DNA of 64,000 nucleotides, from the NCBI GenBank assembly GCA_001600095.1, contig BCIX01000001.1, positions 1,674,001 through 1,738,000 on the forward strand, read 5' to 3'. The stretch comes from Bullera alba (lineage: Eukaryota > Basidiomycota > Tremellomycetes > Tremellales > Bulleraceae). The notes beneath the pieces are model-generated. The model did not search any database and was not told where the DNA came from. It saw nothing but the letters and a program-made list of their open reading frames with translations. A program made the translations under genes and the position numbers. Below, piece after piece: positions 43,805-54,744 of this stretch; within the stretch, counting starts at the first letter, position 1, and each line of letters starts with the position of its first letter.

Positions 43805-45022
43805 TGGAGAGCGGTAGCTGGAAACTCATCGTCGAGGGGTTGGTGTGAGAGAGGCGATTGGCTGTAGCACGGGATAGATGGCCTGAGTGAGGGATCGACT
43901 CAGCGGATTGCTGGGGACAGGGCGAGATAAGATATTTGTAGACTCGGTTTTGGTTGCCTGGGGATTTCGGGCTGTGCTGATCGTCAATGTTGTGACGTGT
44001 TGTGAGGATATGGCGATGTACAGATGGAAGATCAGACCGAAAACGTCGTCCCCCGATCCCATGATATCTGAGACCCCTCGTGCGCATGGACTTTGGCCGG
44101 CTGGCGAGATGTTCCGCGGATCTACCGACCTCCAACCGATGGATACGAATAAGGATTCACACGATGCCGAGCGAATGGGTAGCGTGTCGCAACGGACCAA
44201 CGGTGGCCCGCTGGCCCGGAGCTCCGAGATCGTCCGCCTCGTTACCTGTACTTAACCCAGAGCTCTGCCGGCTGCCCTCGGCTGCCCGCTTGGCCTTCCT
44301 GCCAAGTGTGGAGCTCAACCCTGCTCAACAGTGCTCAACCCACTTCAAAGTAACTCGAACCCTTACCGGTACAGGGAGGCGCTGGGAGGCGTAAATGCGC
44401 ATGCCCGGACCTGCCCGGACAGGCCCGGACCTTGACTGAAAAAAGGATGACCGACTCTTCCAAACCTGCTTCAGCAGACGACCTGATAATCTTGGCTTCG
44501 TCAGTCTCCACCCGCCGAAGGCTGTATCTCATTCTCCCTCGGAAGGATCGCCTCGACCATCTAGCAGCCACAGTAACCTAAATGCAGTGGATTACATTGA
44601 TGATCGGCGCTGCTCTGCGCTGCTGCCCTCCGATATCTCCACTGACACTGGAATCCAGTGCCTGTCCTCGCTCGGAGCCTCCGACACATCTGCCGGGAAA
44701 GCCGGGAAGGACGCAAGGCATGGAACCCCCTGGGGGATCAGACCGATCATCAGCTTATCAAGCAACTCCGTTGGGCCTTCGGGCTTGGTCATGCATAAGC
44801 AGATAATGTGGAGGTGAGCTCGTGGACAGCTGTTTCAACCCGCCCAAAAGGGAGCGGAATACCGTTTCAACAGCCTCGTCCGAAGCGGGGTTCCGACCGC
44901 AATGTGGAGGTGTATTTGTCGTATGCCGGATGGCCTGTTGATAAGACGAGAGCCTCAAGCATGATGAGAGGGACCTTTTCCCACCACAGACTGCTCCTTT
45001 TCACTCATCAACCCTCAAGAGT
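43805..45022. other. Intergenic promoter region with dense decamer duplications
   Basis: 1.2 kb upstream of the SDR gene. Within 44269-44432 there are four different 10-bp-period duplications (listed separately), and GCGCTGCT is duplicated at 44607 and 44617. GCCGGGAA recurs 9 bp apart near 44692. No exons found. Confidence 0.55.
44269..44432. repeat. Cluster of four unrelated 10-bp-period tandem repeats
   Basis: CGGCTGCCC at 44269/44279, GCTCAAC at 44313/44323/44333, GGGAGGCG at 44374/44384, and GCCCGGAC at 44403/44413/44423. Every lag is exactly 10 bp; the units share no consensus. Confidence 0.92.
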
Positions 45023-45869
45023 ATGTCTCCAACAGTCTACCTTGGTACGTCTAAACACTTAACATCGCTGACTGACTCGTAGTTACCGGTGCTGGTCGTG
45101 GTCTCGGCCTGGAGTTCGTCAAGCAGCTCGCTGCTCGCCCTGACACTGTCGTCTTTGCCGGTATCCGGTCTTTCCCTGCCACAGGCAGTCTCTCCGAGCT
45201 CGATGCAAAGTACCCCGGGACTGTGGTTCCAGTCAAAATCACCTCCGGTGACGAGGCTGATAACGCTGCTGCCGCAAAGCTTATCAAAGAACGGGTCGGC
45301 AAAGTGGACATCATCGTTGCGAATGCAGGTGAGTCTCACCCTCTCGAGACTCGCTGATCACATACATAGGCATCAATCATGACGCAACGACTGTTGCCAA
45401 TGAGACCGTTACGCAGATGCGAAGGCAATTCGAAACCAACACCCTCGGTCCGCTCGTGCTATACCAAGCCTTCGCCTCGCTCATGGGTCCGGGATCCAAG
45501 TTTGTCGCGATAACCACCATCATCGGCAGGATCAGCGGCAGCATACCCTTCAGCTACATCGCTTACGGCGCGAGCAAAGCTGCGGCCAACTACATCACCA
45601 GGAAGCTGGATCAGGAGGTACCGGATCTCGTTGCTTTCTGCGTTCAGTGAGTCGCTTCCCTTGGGATCGAGCTGACTTGTAGTCCGGGTTTGGTTGATAC
45701 CGACATGGGCAGGAGCGCGTCGGAGGGATTGGGAACGTCTGTCGCTCAACTTGGCGGTGTCTCTGCAGCACAGAGCGTGAAGGGTGTCCTCAAGCTCGTG
45801 GACGAGGCGACTAAGGACAGCCACGGCGGCCGATTCTGGACGTTCGAAGGCGAGGAATGGGATTTCTAG
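45023..45869 (+). CDS. Short-chain dehydrogenase/reductase (ketoreductase type)
   Basis: About 246 residues in four exons. The Rossmann NAD(P)-binding motif VTGAGRGLGLEFVKQL is followed by DIIVANAGIN, the active-site strand region AITTIIGRISGS, and the catalytic YGASKAAANYITRK, where Tyr and Lys are in the normal Y-x3-K spacing; then VHPGLVDTDMGR. Overall it is closest to the sniffer/norsolorinic-acid ketoreductase-like SDRs that reduce carbonyls with NADPH. The position normally holding the catalytic Ser (ISS in relatives) reads Thr (ITT), which is conservative but uncommon. The protein ends TFEGEEWDF, with no membrane or targeting signal, so it is likely cytosolic. It lies within the co-directional 38.5-52.7 kb series. 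Confidence 0.9.
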
Positions 45870-46177
45870 ATCCCTTGTTGGACCAAAATGCTTTCAAGTT
45901 CCCGAGTAGACTAGTAGAGTTTTACCAACGCCATGACTCGTGCTCACAAGAAAACCCTCACATGCATCTGCATTCTGCTGCCAGGCCAGGCCACGGCCTG
46001 CAGTCAATCTTCGATGCCGTTGCTCGAGCCGCTTTCCGCTTTCCGCTCGTGGACCGTCATTCCGTGCCTGACGGAGCGGAACTTCGACTTTTCGAGTTCG
46101 AGTCAGTCCGACTTACATTTGGTCCTGTGATTCCAAACATTGCTGTGACAAACTCTGAACAACCAATCTCATCCACA
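45870..46177. other. Spacer with open frame upstream of BCAT start
   Basis: 308 bp. The reading frame of the downstream aminotransferase is open back to 45857, so an extended N-terminus (for example from the ATG at 45960) is possible, although this stretch does not look like a clean mitochondrial presequence. Confidence 0.4.
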
Positions 46178-47746
46178 ATGTCTGGATCAGCGACTCCCAA
46201 GCCAGCCGAGCTATCGGCTTCGAATGTCTTCTTCCACCCACTCCCACCTGCTCACGCACCCGCACCTGGAAAAGAGATCCACGGGCGGTACATGCTCACC
46301 GTGCCCTGGTCGAGGGTTTCTGGATGGGGACAGGCAAAGATCTCACCGAGAGCTGATCTGAGCTTCGACCCACTGGCTGGGGTGCTGCAGTACGCAGTGA
46401 CTTGCTTCGAGGGTATGAAGGTGAGTGAAAAGAGACTGTCCCAGGGATGTTGTTCTGAGAGAGTGATGTGCTGATGAAGTGATAGTGCTTCAAGAACGCT
46501 GCTGGAGAGCTCACCCTCTTCCGGCCCAAGAAGAACTCTGAAAGATTGAGAAGCTCAGCCGCGAGGATCGGTCTGCCGGTATGTGGTATTTGTCGAGCCA
46601 GGATGCTTGTTTTCGATGTTCATGGACTGTTTTAGTGCGACTGGGACGACGAGGTATTCGTGTCGCTGCTGTCGAAACTTCTTTCCCTCGGTGAGTGTTC
46701 TTGTATCTTGATGAAACGTTCCGGTCATACCATACTAACGCTTGACGATTTCCAGAGGAGCCCCTTGTGCCCACTGAGGACGGTGCAAACCTGTACATCC
46801 GACCAACGCTGCTGGAGACATCTGAAGGCTTCGGTATCAAGGAGGATGCCTATGCTGGCGAGGCCCTGCTCTACATTGTCACCACGCTCAATTTGGGAAA
46901 GAAGATGTACCCATCTGCGGAGAGTCAGGAGAACGGAATCAGACTTGATGCTTGCAAGGAGTACATCCGGGCTTGGCCAGGAGGCACAGGATGCTACAAG
47001 CTCGGTGCCAACTACGGTGAGCAAGTTCGATCGACAGGCAGGTCACAGCTTTTAAACTGATCGTGGCATCGACGCCCAGGTACTGTAAACATCGCCAAGA
47101 AGCCAGGATTCGCCATGTCGCTATGGCTGCACGGACAGGAGGACTTCATCTCGGAGGCCGGAGCTATGAACGTGTTCATCATCAAAGAGGCTGAGGATGG
47201 CTGTGAGTTGATGCGCCCACACGCAAGGCAAAAACCCAAACTTACTATAGCGTCTCAGTCCTTGAGTTCGTCACCATGTCCCTGGAGAACGGTATCGTCC
47301 TTCCTGGTATCACCCGAGACTCCATCATCACCATGTTGACCGAGCACGCCGAGGGCAAAGCCGAGTACCCGCTGCCCGGCATGCCAAAGAAGATCAGGGT
47401 GGTCCAGCGAGATTTCAGTATGCCAGAGGTCGTCCAGGGCATCAAGGACGGGTCGCTCAAAGGGTGAGCGGGTGGCAGTAATGTAGGCCAATGGGACCTC
47501 GTGCTGACGCCTGACTTCAGCATGTTCGGCTGTGGTACCGGTGTCGTGACCGTGTCTATCCGTGAGGTCCAGTACGAGGGACAACTACACCAAATCCCAT
47601 ACAACCCCCTCGTGCTGCTCATCCGAGACACCTTGACCAGTCTGCAAAAGGGCAAGGTCGAGCGTGGTGGATGGTGCTACAAAATCCCAAAATGGAAGGG
47701 TGTGCAGGGTGAGAAGCAGGCCGAAGGCCAGGAGGCCTACGCCTAG
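46178..47746 (+). CDS. BAT1: Branched-chain amino acid aminotransferase
   Basis: Fold-type IV PLP aminotransferase interconverting Leu/Ile/Val and their 2-oxo acids. About 400 residues in seven exons, start MSGSATPKPAELSASN. Motifs in order: GRYMLTVPWSRVSGWG, VLQYAVTCFEGMK, LFRPKKNSERLRSSAARIGLP, LYIRPTLLETSEGFGI, WPGGTGCYKLGANYGT with the PLP Lys, FISEAGAMNVFII, NGIVLPGITRDSII and MFGCGTGVVTVSI. These cover the whole family. The segment after the PLP Lys is shorter and reads SLWLHGQEDF in place of the usual LWL-GP acidic pattern, marking a diverged fungal subgroup. No presequence is clear at this start, so a cytosolic enzyme is likely unless the upstream in-frame extension is used. Flanked by the SDR and a class III aminotransferase. 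Confidence 0.9.
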
Positions 47747-48753
47747 TTCCTTACAGGTATTGGTGGGATCACGACCATGATGTATCCATCTTCAAGACTC
47801 TCCTGGAGTTCGTTAGAGGGCAGGTCAGTGTGTCAGTTTTTCGGAAGGTCTCGGGAGTCGGACGTGAGAGCGTGAGAGATCGCCGTCCCTACTGTGTGAA
47901 CGACCTCCTTTCGATCGTTCCTGGGCTCGAAGATGAAAGGACGGTGGATCTCATGCGTCGTCGTCGCCCTTCATGCTTCTCGGAGAGGCGAAATGCTTTC
48001 AAGCCAATCGTGCTCACGGCGATTGACTCGACCATCCTTCCGGCTGATCTGGAGTGATCGAAGAGTACTAGTGGTACTCTCAGTGACCAGCACTTTATAC
48101 GGGCCCCAGGCGACAGCTACACGCGCTGACGGCTTGCAGCTAAAGTAGTGAGATATGCATCGGCAACGACCGCTTGGATGGCTGCGAGACCTATGCGACG
48201 CTTATCTCTGCCGCCTCCGCGTTTGAGTGTTGAGGATGAATTGCGGGATGGCAGACCTCGCTAAAGGGCAAGAGCAGAGGAGGGATCAGCGCGATCAGCG
48301 TTTACCTCGACCTCGTTTAGCTCTGGAATGTGGAGCACCCGCCCGGAATATCACTTGCGCTTATCTCCGGGGAACAAGGATGCGAAAAGTAGAATGACAG
48401 CAACAGAGTGGTTGACTGGCCGGCCGCTGGTCTCGAGAAGCTCTCTGATACCTCCTTGTGTACAGATCTGCCATCTGGACTCTGTCGTAACACGTCTTGC
48501 CATCACTCGCCATCCCCTCGAGCGCTTTTTTCCCGCATCAAACCAAGCCGCACATCGATCCAGATAGAGGAGATCGCTTAGGAACCAGCTGATCCGTGAT
48601 CCGTCAAAGAACTACGACAGGCCAATTTTAAACGAACCTCTTCGCGCCCATCATCCGACCCATCCTAATCGCGCCCGCCCTCGATTTGTTCACCAGACCC
48701 CAGACTATATAAAGGTAGCGACATAGCCCAATCCTAAGAGGCCCCTTCCCAGA
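47747..48753. other. Intergenic promoter region
   Basis: 1.0 kb upstream of the GabT-like gene. CGTGAGAG is repeated at 8-bp lag near 47863, GATCAGCG at 9-bp lag near 48285, and GCCATC at 10-bp lag (48499/48509). A clear TATA box lies near the end. No exons seen. Confidence 0.5.
48706..48714 (+). promoter_or_regulatory. TATA box
   Basis: TATATAAAG 40-48 bp upstream of the start codon at 48754; the short distance implies a short 5' leader. Confidence 0.6.
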
Positions 48754-50535
48754 ATGTCATTTGCATCCTCGTCGAGAAGATTGTTTGCCAATCCCACTCG
48801 AGTCATCAACCCACGTTTGACCCGTCAGTTCACCAAGACTGCCACTACGCCCGGTCAGCCAGCCTACAAGGAAGTCGAGCCAGCTACCAACATGTCCGAG
48901 TCAGTCAAAACAGCCGCCGAATGGGTCAACTTTGGTAGAGAGCACGTCACCCACGGTCTCGGTAGACTGAGGGATCACGTCGTTGTGAAGGGAGAAGGAT
49001 GCGAGTTGATCACCGCCGACGGCAAGAGACTATTGGACTTTACCGCGGGTATTGGAGTGACCAACCTCGGACAGTGAGTCGAGAGCGCAGATTCTGGTTG
49101 CAAATGGACGCTCGCTGACACCTCTGCACCCAGCTGCCACCCACATGTCAGTGCCGCCGCCGCCGCTCAGGTCAATGAGCTCGTCCACCTGCAATGCTCT
49201 ATCGCTTTCCACCAGCCATACCTCCAGCTCATTGAGAAGCTCCTGCCAACGATGCCCCACCCATCTCTCGACCAATTCTTCTTCTGGAACTCTGGGTCCG
49301 AGGCCGTGGAGGCCGCCATCAAAGTCGCTAGAAAGGCCACGGGCAAGCAGAACATCATCTGCTTCCAGGGCGCTTACCACGGTAGAACGTACGGAAGTGG
49401 TGCTCTGACCAAGTCCAAGACCATCTACATGCAGAACAACGGTCCTGTCATGGTGAGTCGGTCAACTTGCATACTGGAGACGAGGCGAAGCTGACTGTTA
49501 TGGCTAGCCCGGTGTCTTCACATCCGCTTACCCATATTGGCACGGTCTGGGTGTTACCCCTTCTACCTCTGAGGAGGAGCTTGTTAGATTGGCCAAACAC
49601 CAGCTAGACCTCGTGCTGCGTCAGCAAGTCCACCCATCGGACGTTGCTGCCATCTTCATCGAGCCAGTTCAGGGAGAAGGGTGAGTGCACTGGCCTAATC
49701 AAGCCGAGTTGTGCTGATATAGACAACAGTGGTTACGTACCATGCCCACCTGCGTTCATGAGACACCTCCGAGAGGTCTGCGACAAGCACAACATCTTGC
49801 TTGTTGTCGATGAGGTCCAGACCGGTTTCTTCAGGACGGGATCCTACTTCGCCGTCGAGCGAACCGAGGGATTGCGACCCGACATTATGATCTTCGCCAA
49901 AGGAGTGGCAAACGGTTTCCCACTTTCCGGTATCGTTTCCACGAAGCAGATTATGGGCACGCTCGACAAGGGCTCTATGGGCGGAACATACGCAGGAAAC
50001 GCTGTCGCCTGTGCTGCCGGCATCGCTGCCCAGGAGGTTTTCCAGAAGGACGACATCGCTGGAAACGTGCAGGCCAGGAGCAAGCAATTGTTCACCTTTC
50101 TGAACGAGCTCAAGACCTCCGAGAGGACCAAGCACCTCGTCGCGGACGTCAGAGGCTGGGGTGTGAGTAACGCTGGGTCCAAGATAGACTTCTGGCAGTC
50201 GCTGATGGATGCTACAGTTGATGACCGCTCTGGAATTCCGAAACCCAGTCGACCCATTGACCCTCGAAGGATTGCCCGAGGGCACCGACGTTCCTGTCAA
50301 CATTGGCAAGAAGGTTCAGGACTACTGCCTCAACAAAGACCTCCTACTCCTCACCACCTCGTGCTTTGACACTATCCGATTCATCCCACCTCTCGTTATT
50401 ACCGAGAAGCAGATGGACAGCGCCATCGGCATCATCCGAGAGGCTATCGAGACTGTCGTTGCTGAGGGCGAGAAGGGTAAGGGACTGAGCAACGGCGACA
50501 AGAACGCTGGCAAGAGCAACGCCGGTTGGGATTAA
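48754..50535 (+). CDS. Class III aminotransferase, GabT-like, mitochondrial
   Basis: About 510 residues in five exons. The N-terminus MSFASSSRRLFANPTRVINP is Arg/Ser-rich and typical of a mitochondrial presequence. The PLP enzyme body shows GKRLLDFTAGIGVTNLGHCH, FFWNSGSEAVEAAIKVAR, GAYHGRTYGSGALT, AIFIEPVQGEGGY, LLVVDEVQTGFFRTG with the PLP Asp, and IMIFAKGVANGFPLSG with the Schiff-base Lys, then GGTYAGNAVACAA. The layout is that of bacterial GabT/omega-aminotransferases rather than the longer animal/fungal Uga1/ABAT type. Likely substrates are 4-aminobutyrate or related omega-amino acids with 2-oxoglutarate; substrate not provable. The C-terminal 30 residues are Lys/Gly/Asn-rich and ragged (NGDKNAGKSNAGWD). 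Transcribed in the same direction as BCAT and the following transporter. Confidence 0.88.
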
Positions 50536-50977
50536 ATCTGTCCTGGGCATCTTCGAGGTTGGAAATCAGAAGCGAGCATAGAGTGTTTGTATTATAGTGT
50601 GATTTAGGTAAAGAGGGAAGACGAGTATCATATCCTATCTTCGGGTTTCAGCTTGCGATGAACTTGACTTGCAGCATGAAGCCATTGGATGACCATGGAG
50701 ATTGGTTCATGGATGACAGAGAATCCACCAAGAACAGCCACTCCGAAAGAGCGGACCAAAATAGTCGCCTGACTTTTGCTACTCGTGCCGGAACTCTAGC
50801 GGAGGAGACTAAGGGTAGTCATCGTGGCTTACTGACTTGTCAACGACTTGTCAACGAGAAGATCTAGGGCCCTCTGCACTACCGATGTCCAACGAACGCA
50901 GTCAGACTTGTGTATAGGTGATTTGCGTGGTTATCGATTTCCAGCGGCGAGGGAAAAGATCGTGTCAACATCCCGCC
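50536..50977. other. Intergenic spacer
   Basis: 442 bp between the aminotransferase and the transporter. GACTTGTCAACGA is tandemly duplicated with an 11-bp lag (50834/50845). No exon seen. Confidence 0.5.
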
Positions 50978-52672
50978 ATGACCGCCCTCCGCTCCGACCA
51001 GGTATCGGACGGCCACCCTCAGGAATCATCAGGTCCATCCGTCGAATTGTCTAAGGAGGCTCGAGGCAGCCAGTCCGGCGTCGACCATGAAGCACAGCTG
51101 GATCCCATTGCCTTACCGGACAAGATCCCCGATGGCGGGTATGGCTGGGTTGTCATGTCTTGTATTGTGGGCATCAACGCCGTGACATGGGGTAAGTCGC
51201 AACGTCTTCTCGCAAATAAGCACCTCAGAATGGCAAGGACAGTGTTGACGGACAGTATCAGGCGCCAACACTACGTATGGAGTCTACTCGGCGTACTACC
51301 TCCAAAACAATTACTTCGATGGCGGATCAACATTCCGCTACGCCTGGGTCGGCGGTCTGAGCGTAGCCACCGCTCTGATATGCGGTCCTTTAGCAAATTA
51401 CCTCTCTAGGCGGTTTCATTTCCGTGTTCCAATGACTATCGGTAAGTGACACCCAGGTATTGAAGTGGGTCTTAACTGACTGATCTGGCAGGCATCATTG
51501 GCATCGTCCTGGGGCAGTGTTTGGCGGGTATCTCGAGATCGTTTGCCGCTTTCCTTGTGTGTCAGGGAGTGGTGTTTGGAATAGGTGAGTCTACTAGACT
51601 GTTTGGCATGGTCGATCACTGAGTCGATCATACTTTAGGCCTAGGCATGGTATGTGACTGGAAGCCGCCTAGATAGAACCCTGACCACGAACAGACTATG
51701 GTGCCGTATCAACCCTTACTTTCGCATTGGTTCGACAAGCGACTTGCCCTGGCTCAGGTAGGCTAAAGCTTTCCGCATAATCTCTGGCTATAGCTTACTC
51801 AGCTCATAGGGTATTGCTGGAGCTGGCTCTGGGTTGGGTGGCCTCGTTCTCGCAAATACTACCCGAGTGGCTCTAGAGTCTGTTGGAGTCAAATGGGCGC
51901 TCGTCATCAACGGTCTGATATCGCTTGTCGTCCTGGTCCCCTGTGTGGCGCTGTTGAGAAGTCGGAACAAGGCCGTAGGGGCGAGGTATGCCCCGTTTCA
52001 GATCAGCTTTGTAGCACACAAAGGATTCTGCTGGGTCCTACTCTGGGGCGCTTTCTCCAGTAAGTCTGCTGCCGCCTACAGTAACCGAAGCTAACGATAT
52101 GTGCAGTGATTGCCTACTTTGTCGCGCTGTACTCGCTAGCCTCATTCGCCACCTCTGGCTTGGGATTGTCACAGACCAAAGGCGCCGCGCTACAATCTGT
52201 TCTCGCTGCTGGGCAGATGATAGGACGTCCCGCATGGGGTCAACTACTGGATAAGGGAGGAAAGATTAACATGACACTTATCTGCTACCTTATCGCAGGA
52301 GGATCCTGCCTGGCTATCTGGTTACCATCCAAATCTTTCGGTGTGCTCATCTTCTTCGCCTTGGTCCAGGGTTTGACTGGAGGGACGATTTGGTCCGTCG
52401 CTGCTCCCATCACTCGCGCCATCGTAGGCGTCAAAGACCTCGCTTCGGCCCTCAACATATTCTGGCTGGCGACGTCAATCCCAGCACTAGTCGCTCAACC
52501 TATAGCAGTCGCTCTGCTCAATTTCTCGGAGCAACATCTGGGGAGAGAAGGCCCGAGCAAGTATTACATCAGTATAGGCTTTTGTGGCGGGGTCGGTATG
52601 GCGGGAGCCGTGTTCCTCTTGGGAGCGAAGCGGTATCTTCAGGGTGATTGGAAGGTGCTGAAAAGGTCATGA
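50978..52672 (+). CDS. MFS monocarboxylate transporter-like protein (SLC16/MCH family)
   Basis: About 470 residues in at least eight exons. After an acidic N-terminus comes PDKIPDGGYGWVVMSCIVGI, the PDGGYGW signature of monocarboxylate transporters, then YGVYSAYYLQNN, a helix-loop ending YLSRRFHFR, GIIGIVLGQCLAG, GIGLGMTMVPYQPLLSHWFDKRLALAQGIAGAGSGLG, and in the second half GQMIGRPAWGQLLDK, LVQGLTGGTIWSVAAPITR and IFWLATSIPALVAQPIA. It ends WKVLKRS. The GLGM part is encoded by an 11-nt micro-exon (51639-51649). Fungal relatives transport monocarboxylates, riboflavin or unknown organic acids; 2-oxo acids would fit the two aminotransferases just upstream (inference). Tail-to-tail with the GNAT gene, 79 bp apart. 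Confidence 0.88.
51639..51649 (+). other. 11-nt coding micro-exon
   Basis: Flanked by TTTAG and GTATGT splice signals, it supplies the GLGM residues between VFGI and TMVPY. Skipping it would shift the frame and destroy the conserved GLG motif of the transporter family. Confidence 0.7.
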
Positions 52673-52751
52673 TCTGCCATTACACGATCTGAAGGACCGC
52701 AGTTGTAATAGTATAGCTCAAATGTACTTCTTGTGAGATTCGACTCATTCC

Positions 52752-53537
52752 TTATTCCTTGTATCGCTTGACCATACCCCAACATGGCCGCGAGCCAATC
52801 TCCCACACATCTACATCATCTCGTATTGTCACTTCCAGGCCCAATCTCTCGTACCAACGAGTCTGTCGAAGAATCAGCAACTTGCTCTTTGACTGTCCCC
52901 TGTACACTGACATTCTTCTCCAAATCGCTGATCAGGGTGAGGTCGACTTTCTGCTCTTTGGCCAACTCCAGCATCTTCTTCATGAGAGCATATCCATATC
53001 CCTTGCCTTGAATCGACGGGTCAACGCCCAGGAGGTTGACATATAATGAGCCTTTCATCGAAATGCCCAGGTCGTCAAATGCTCTATTGCAGAACGAGTC
53101 GAACCAGGGGAAGTACTATCAAGTATGTTGTCAGACTCGTCAAGCAGTCAGGACGCCCGGTGTGTCCTACATACGAAGGCTTGGTGCCATTCCTTGATCT
53201 CAGGTCGGACCCGTTCTCTAAACTTCGGTGGTCCCCCAGGTGACGATGGCCTACGGCGCGCACTTCAGACAACCGCTGGGTTGTAGCTCGACGGGAGGGC
53301 TCACGAATCTCCGTAAGATGACCCAGCAGCATTGATGTACGCTACTCCATCTATACTGTCCTCGGCCTTCCCTATGACATAGACCCAGCCGTCTCGGCAG
53401 CCATAACTGACCCTAGCGTAGAAGTTGTCCCAAAGGATGGACCGGTCGAACCCACAGCCAGCGAGCGGCAGCTCGTCTGTGTATCTCAGATGGTAAGCTT
53501 GTAGTCGCGGCTTGGACGCGACCTTGAGACTCGCCAT
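52752..53537 (-). CDS. GNAT-family N-acetyltransferase
   Basis: About 210 residues in four exons, start MASLKVASKPRLQAY (an in-frame ATG at 53585 would add 16 residues). N-terminal part: RYTDELPLAGCGFDRSILWD and GWVYVIGKAEDSIDGVAY. The middle includes GPPKFRERVRPEIKEWHQAF and YFPWFDSFCNRAFDDLG. The acetyl-CoA binding motif is VNLLGVDPSIQGKGYGYALMKKMLE (Q-x-x-G-x-G), and after a short intron with a GTCAGT donor the protein ends TRWYERLGLEVTIRDDVDVW...RPCWGMVKRYKE, as in small fungal GNATs where NxxWYERLGF follows the binding loop. Transfers acetyl from acetyl-CoA to an amine; substrate unknown. Without the last intron the frame would run to a different stop at 52816, losing the conserved strand. 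Confidence 0.8.
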
Positions 53538-54077
53538 ATCCGACTGTCTCGAAGAGCACTCGCGTCGCTCGCTCGAGCTGAGCATCTGGCGAACATTAGC
53601 AACAGCTAATGTCTAGCAAGTGAGCCGACCTCACCTGTGGGGTTGAGCAATTGGCGGACAAGCATCTTTTGTCACTTATGCTGTTGACGCTGACGAGCAC
53701 AGTTTCTGATGCGTATGACCAACGTCAAAAACAGCATCGATGCATCGAGAAGGAGAGTGTCCGATGTCGCCATGTCACCATGCGAGTCGCAGGGCCGAAT
53801 GACTTCTCAAGGCCGAGGCTAGATCGCCGTAAGCGAGTCGAGATCCGCGCATTGCCGCAGCCCCGGGGCCGGAAACATCCTGCCGCCGCTTGCCCTCACT
53901 GAGTCTGAACTGAGTACTGAGGCGATCTGTAGTCGTTCCTCAAGAAACAGCGGCCTAGGCTGCTCTGCCATTCGCTCACTCGACATCTCTGCATGCATAT
54001 CATCAAGCACAAAGCTCTTTACTCGATCCTGTATCCCACACTCGCTGGCCTGCTCACGGCTCTCACTGTCTAGACAG
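53538..54077. other. Intergenic spacer
   Basis: 540 bp between two minus-strand genes, the promoter of the GNAT gene. ACTGAGT recurs three times within 25 bp near 53898. No exon recognised. Confidence 0.5.
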
Positions 54078-54744
54078 TCAGAACCACTTGGGCAACCAAA
54101 TTCGCCTCTTGGTCTCCCAGTCCCCAGTGTCTTGCGACCATTTGCTTTTACTGGCCTTCAAGGAATCGATGAATGCAGCCGTTTTGTCCCTGTACATGTC
54201 CGAACGCCTGTCGATCATCGCCTGGGTCTCTTGTGCCCCGAGCAGGATCCTCAACACTGCCGTTTCGGGCTCGGTGCACGTCATAGCAGCGCCCCAGCTG
54301 TCGACAAACGAACGGAACTCGGCTTCGTTCTCAAAGCCTTGGTGCGAATAGCAAGTGTTCTGGGTGGGCATAATGATGGTGCCGTCAGTGTATTTGATAT
54401 AGGTCGGTGTGAGCTCTATGGCCAGTCCTGCAGATGGATTCTTGAACTTGAAGGTGTGCCCGGTCTTGGGGTACAGTCGGGGCCAAGTACTCTTGCCTAT
54501 AGTCACTTGGTCTTTCCCGAAGATGTACTCATACAGCTGCTCGTTCTCTTCTTCGTCGTCTTCATTCGGGAGGGGTGTGGAGCCCGTGGGCGACAGGTGC
54601 TGCACCGGTGTATATGATTTCACCATTGTCATTTCCCTCTTCCGCTTCGTAATATCTCTGGTCGTCATCCTCTTCCTCGTTTTGGGTTGCATTTGGTCTT
54701 TCATCATGAGCCTCGAAGGCAAAGACGTCCAATTGGCGGTCCAT
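54078..54744 (-). CDS. Conserved-looking protein of unknown function
   Basis: About 205 residues. The start is taken at 54744 (MDRQLDVFAFEAHDERP), giving an acidic first third (NEEEDDDQRYYEAEEG); a 46-nt intron (donor GTGCAG, acceptor GAAG) would then join it to DDEEENEQLYEYIFGKDQVT. The alternative is a single-exon start at an internal ATG in the second frame (from about 54716, MMKDQMQPKTRKR). The shared body is TIGKSTWPRLYPKTGHTF, GLAIELTPTYIKYTDGTIIM, CYSHQGFENEAEFRSFVDSW and CTEPETAVLRILLGAQETQ, ending RRIWLPKWF at 54078. No known domain recognised; soluble, no signal peptide. The first exon is uncertain, the body is likely real. Confidence 0.55.

Noticed and set aside
45960..46177. Mitochondrial presequence for the branched-chain aminotransferase
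   Set aside because: The frame is open upstream but the residues are not clearly amphipathic and the stretch begins right after the SDR stop codon; the ATG at 46178 after CACA is the better start.
54132..54617. 161-codon plus-strand frame opposite the unknown gene at 54078-54744
   Set aside because: The minus strand has better protein character; the plus frame is a shadow of it.
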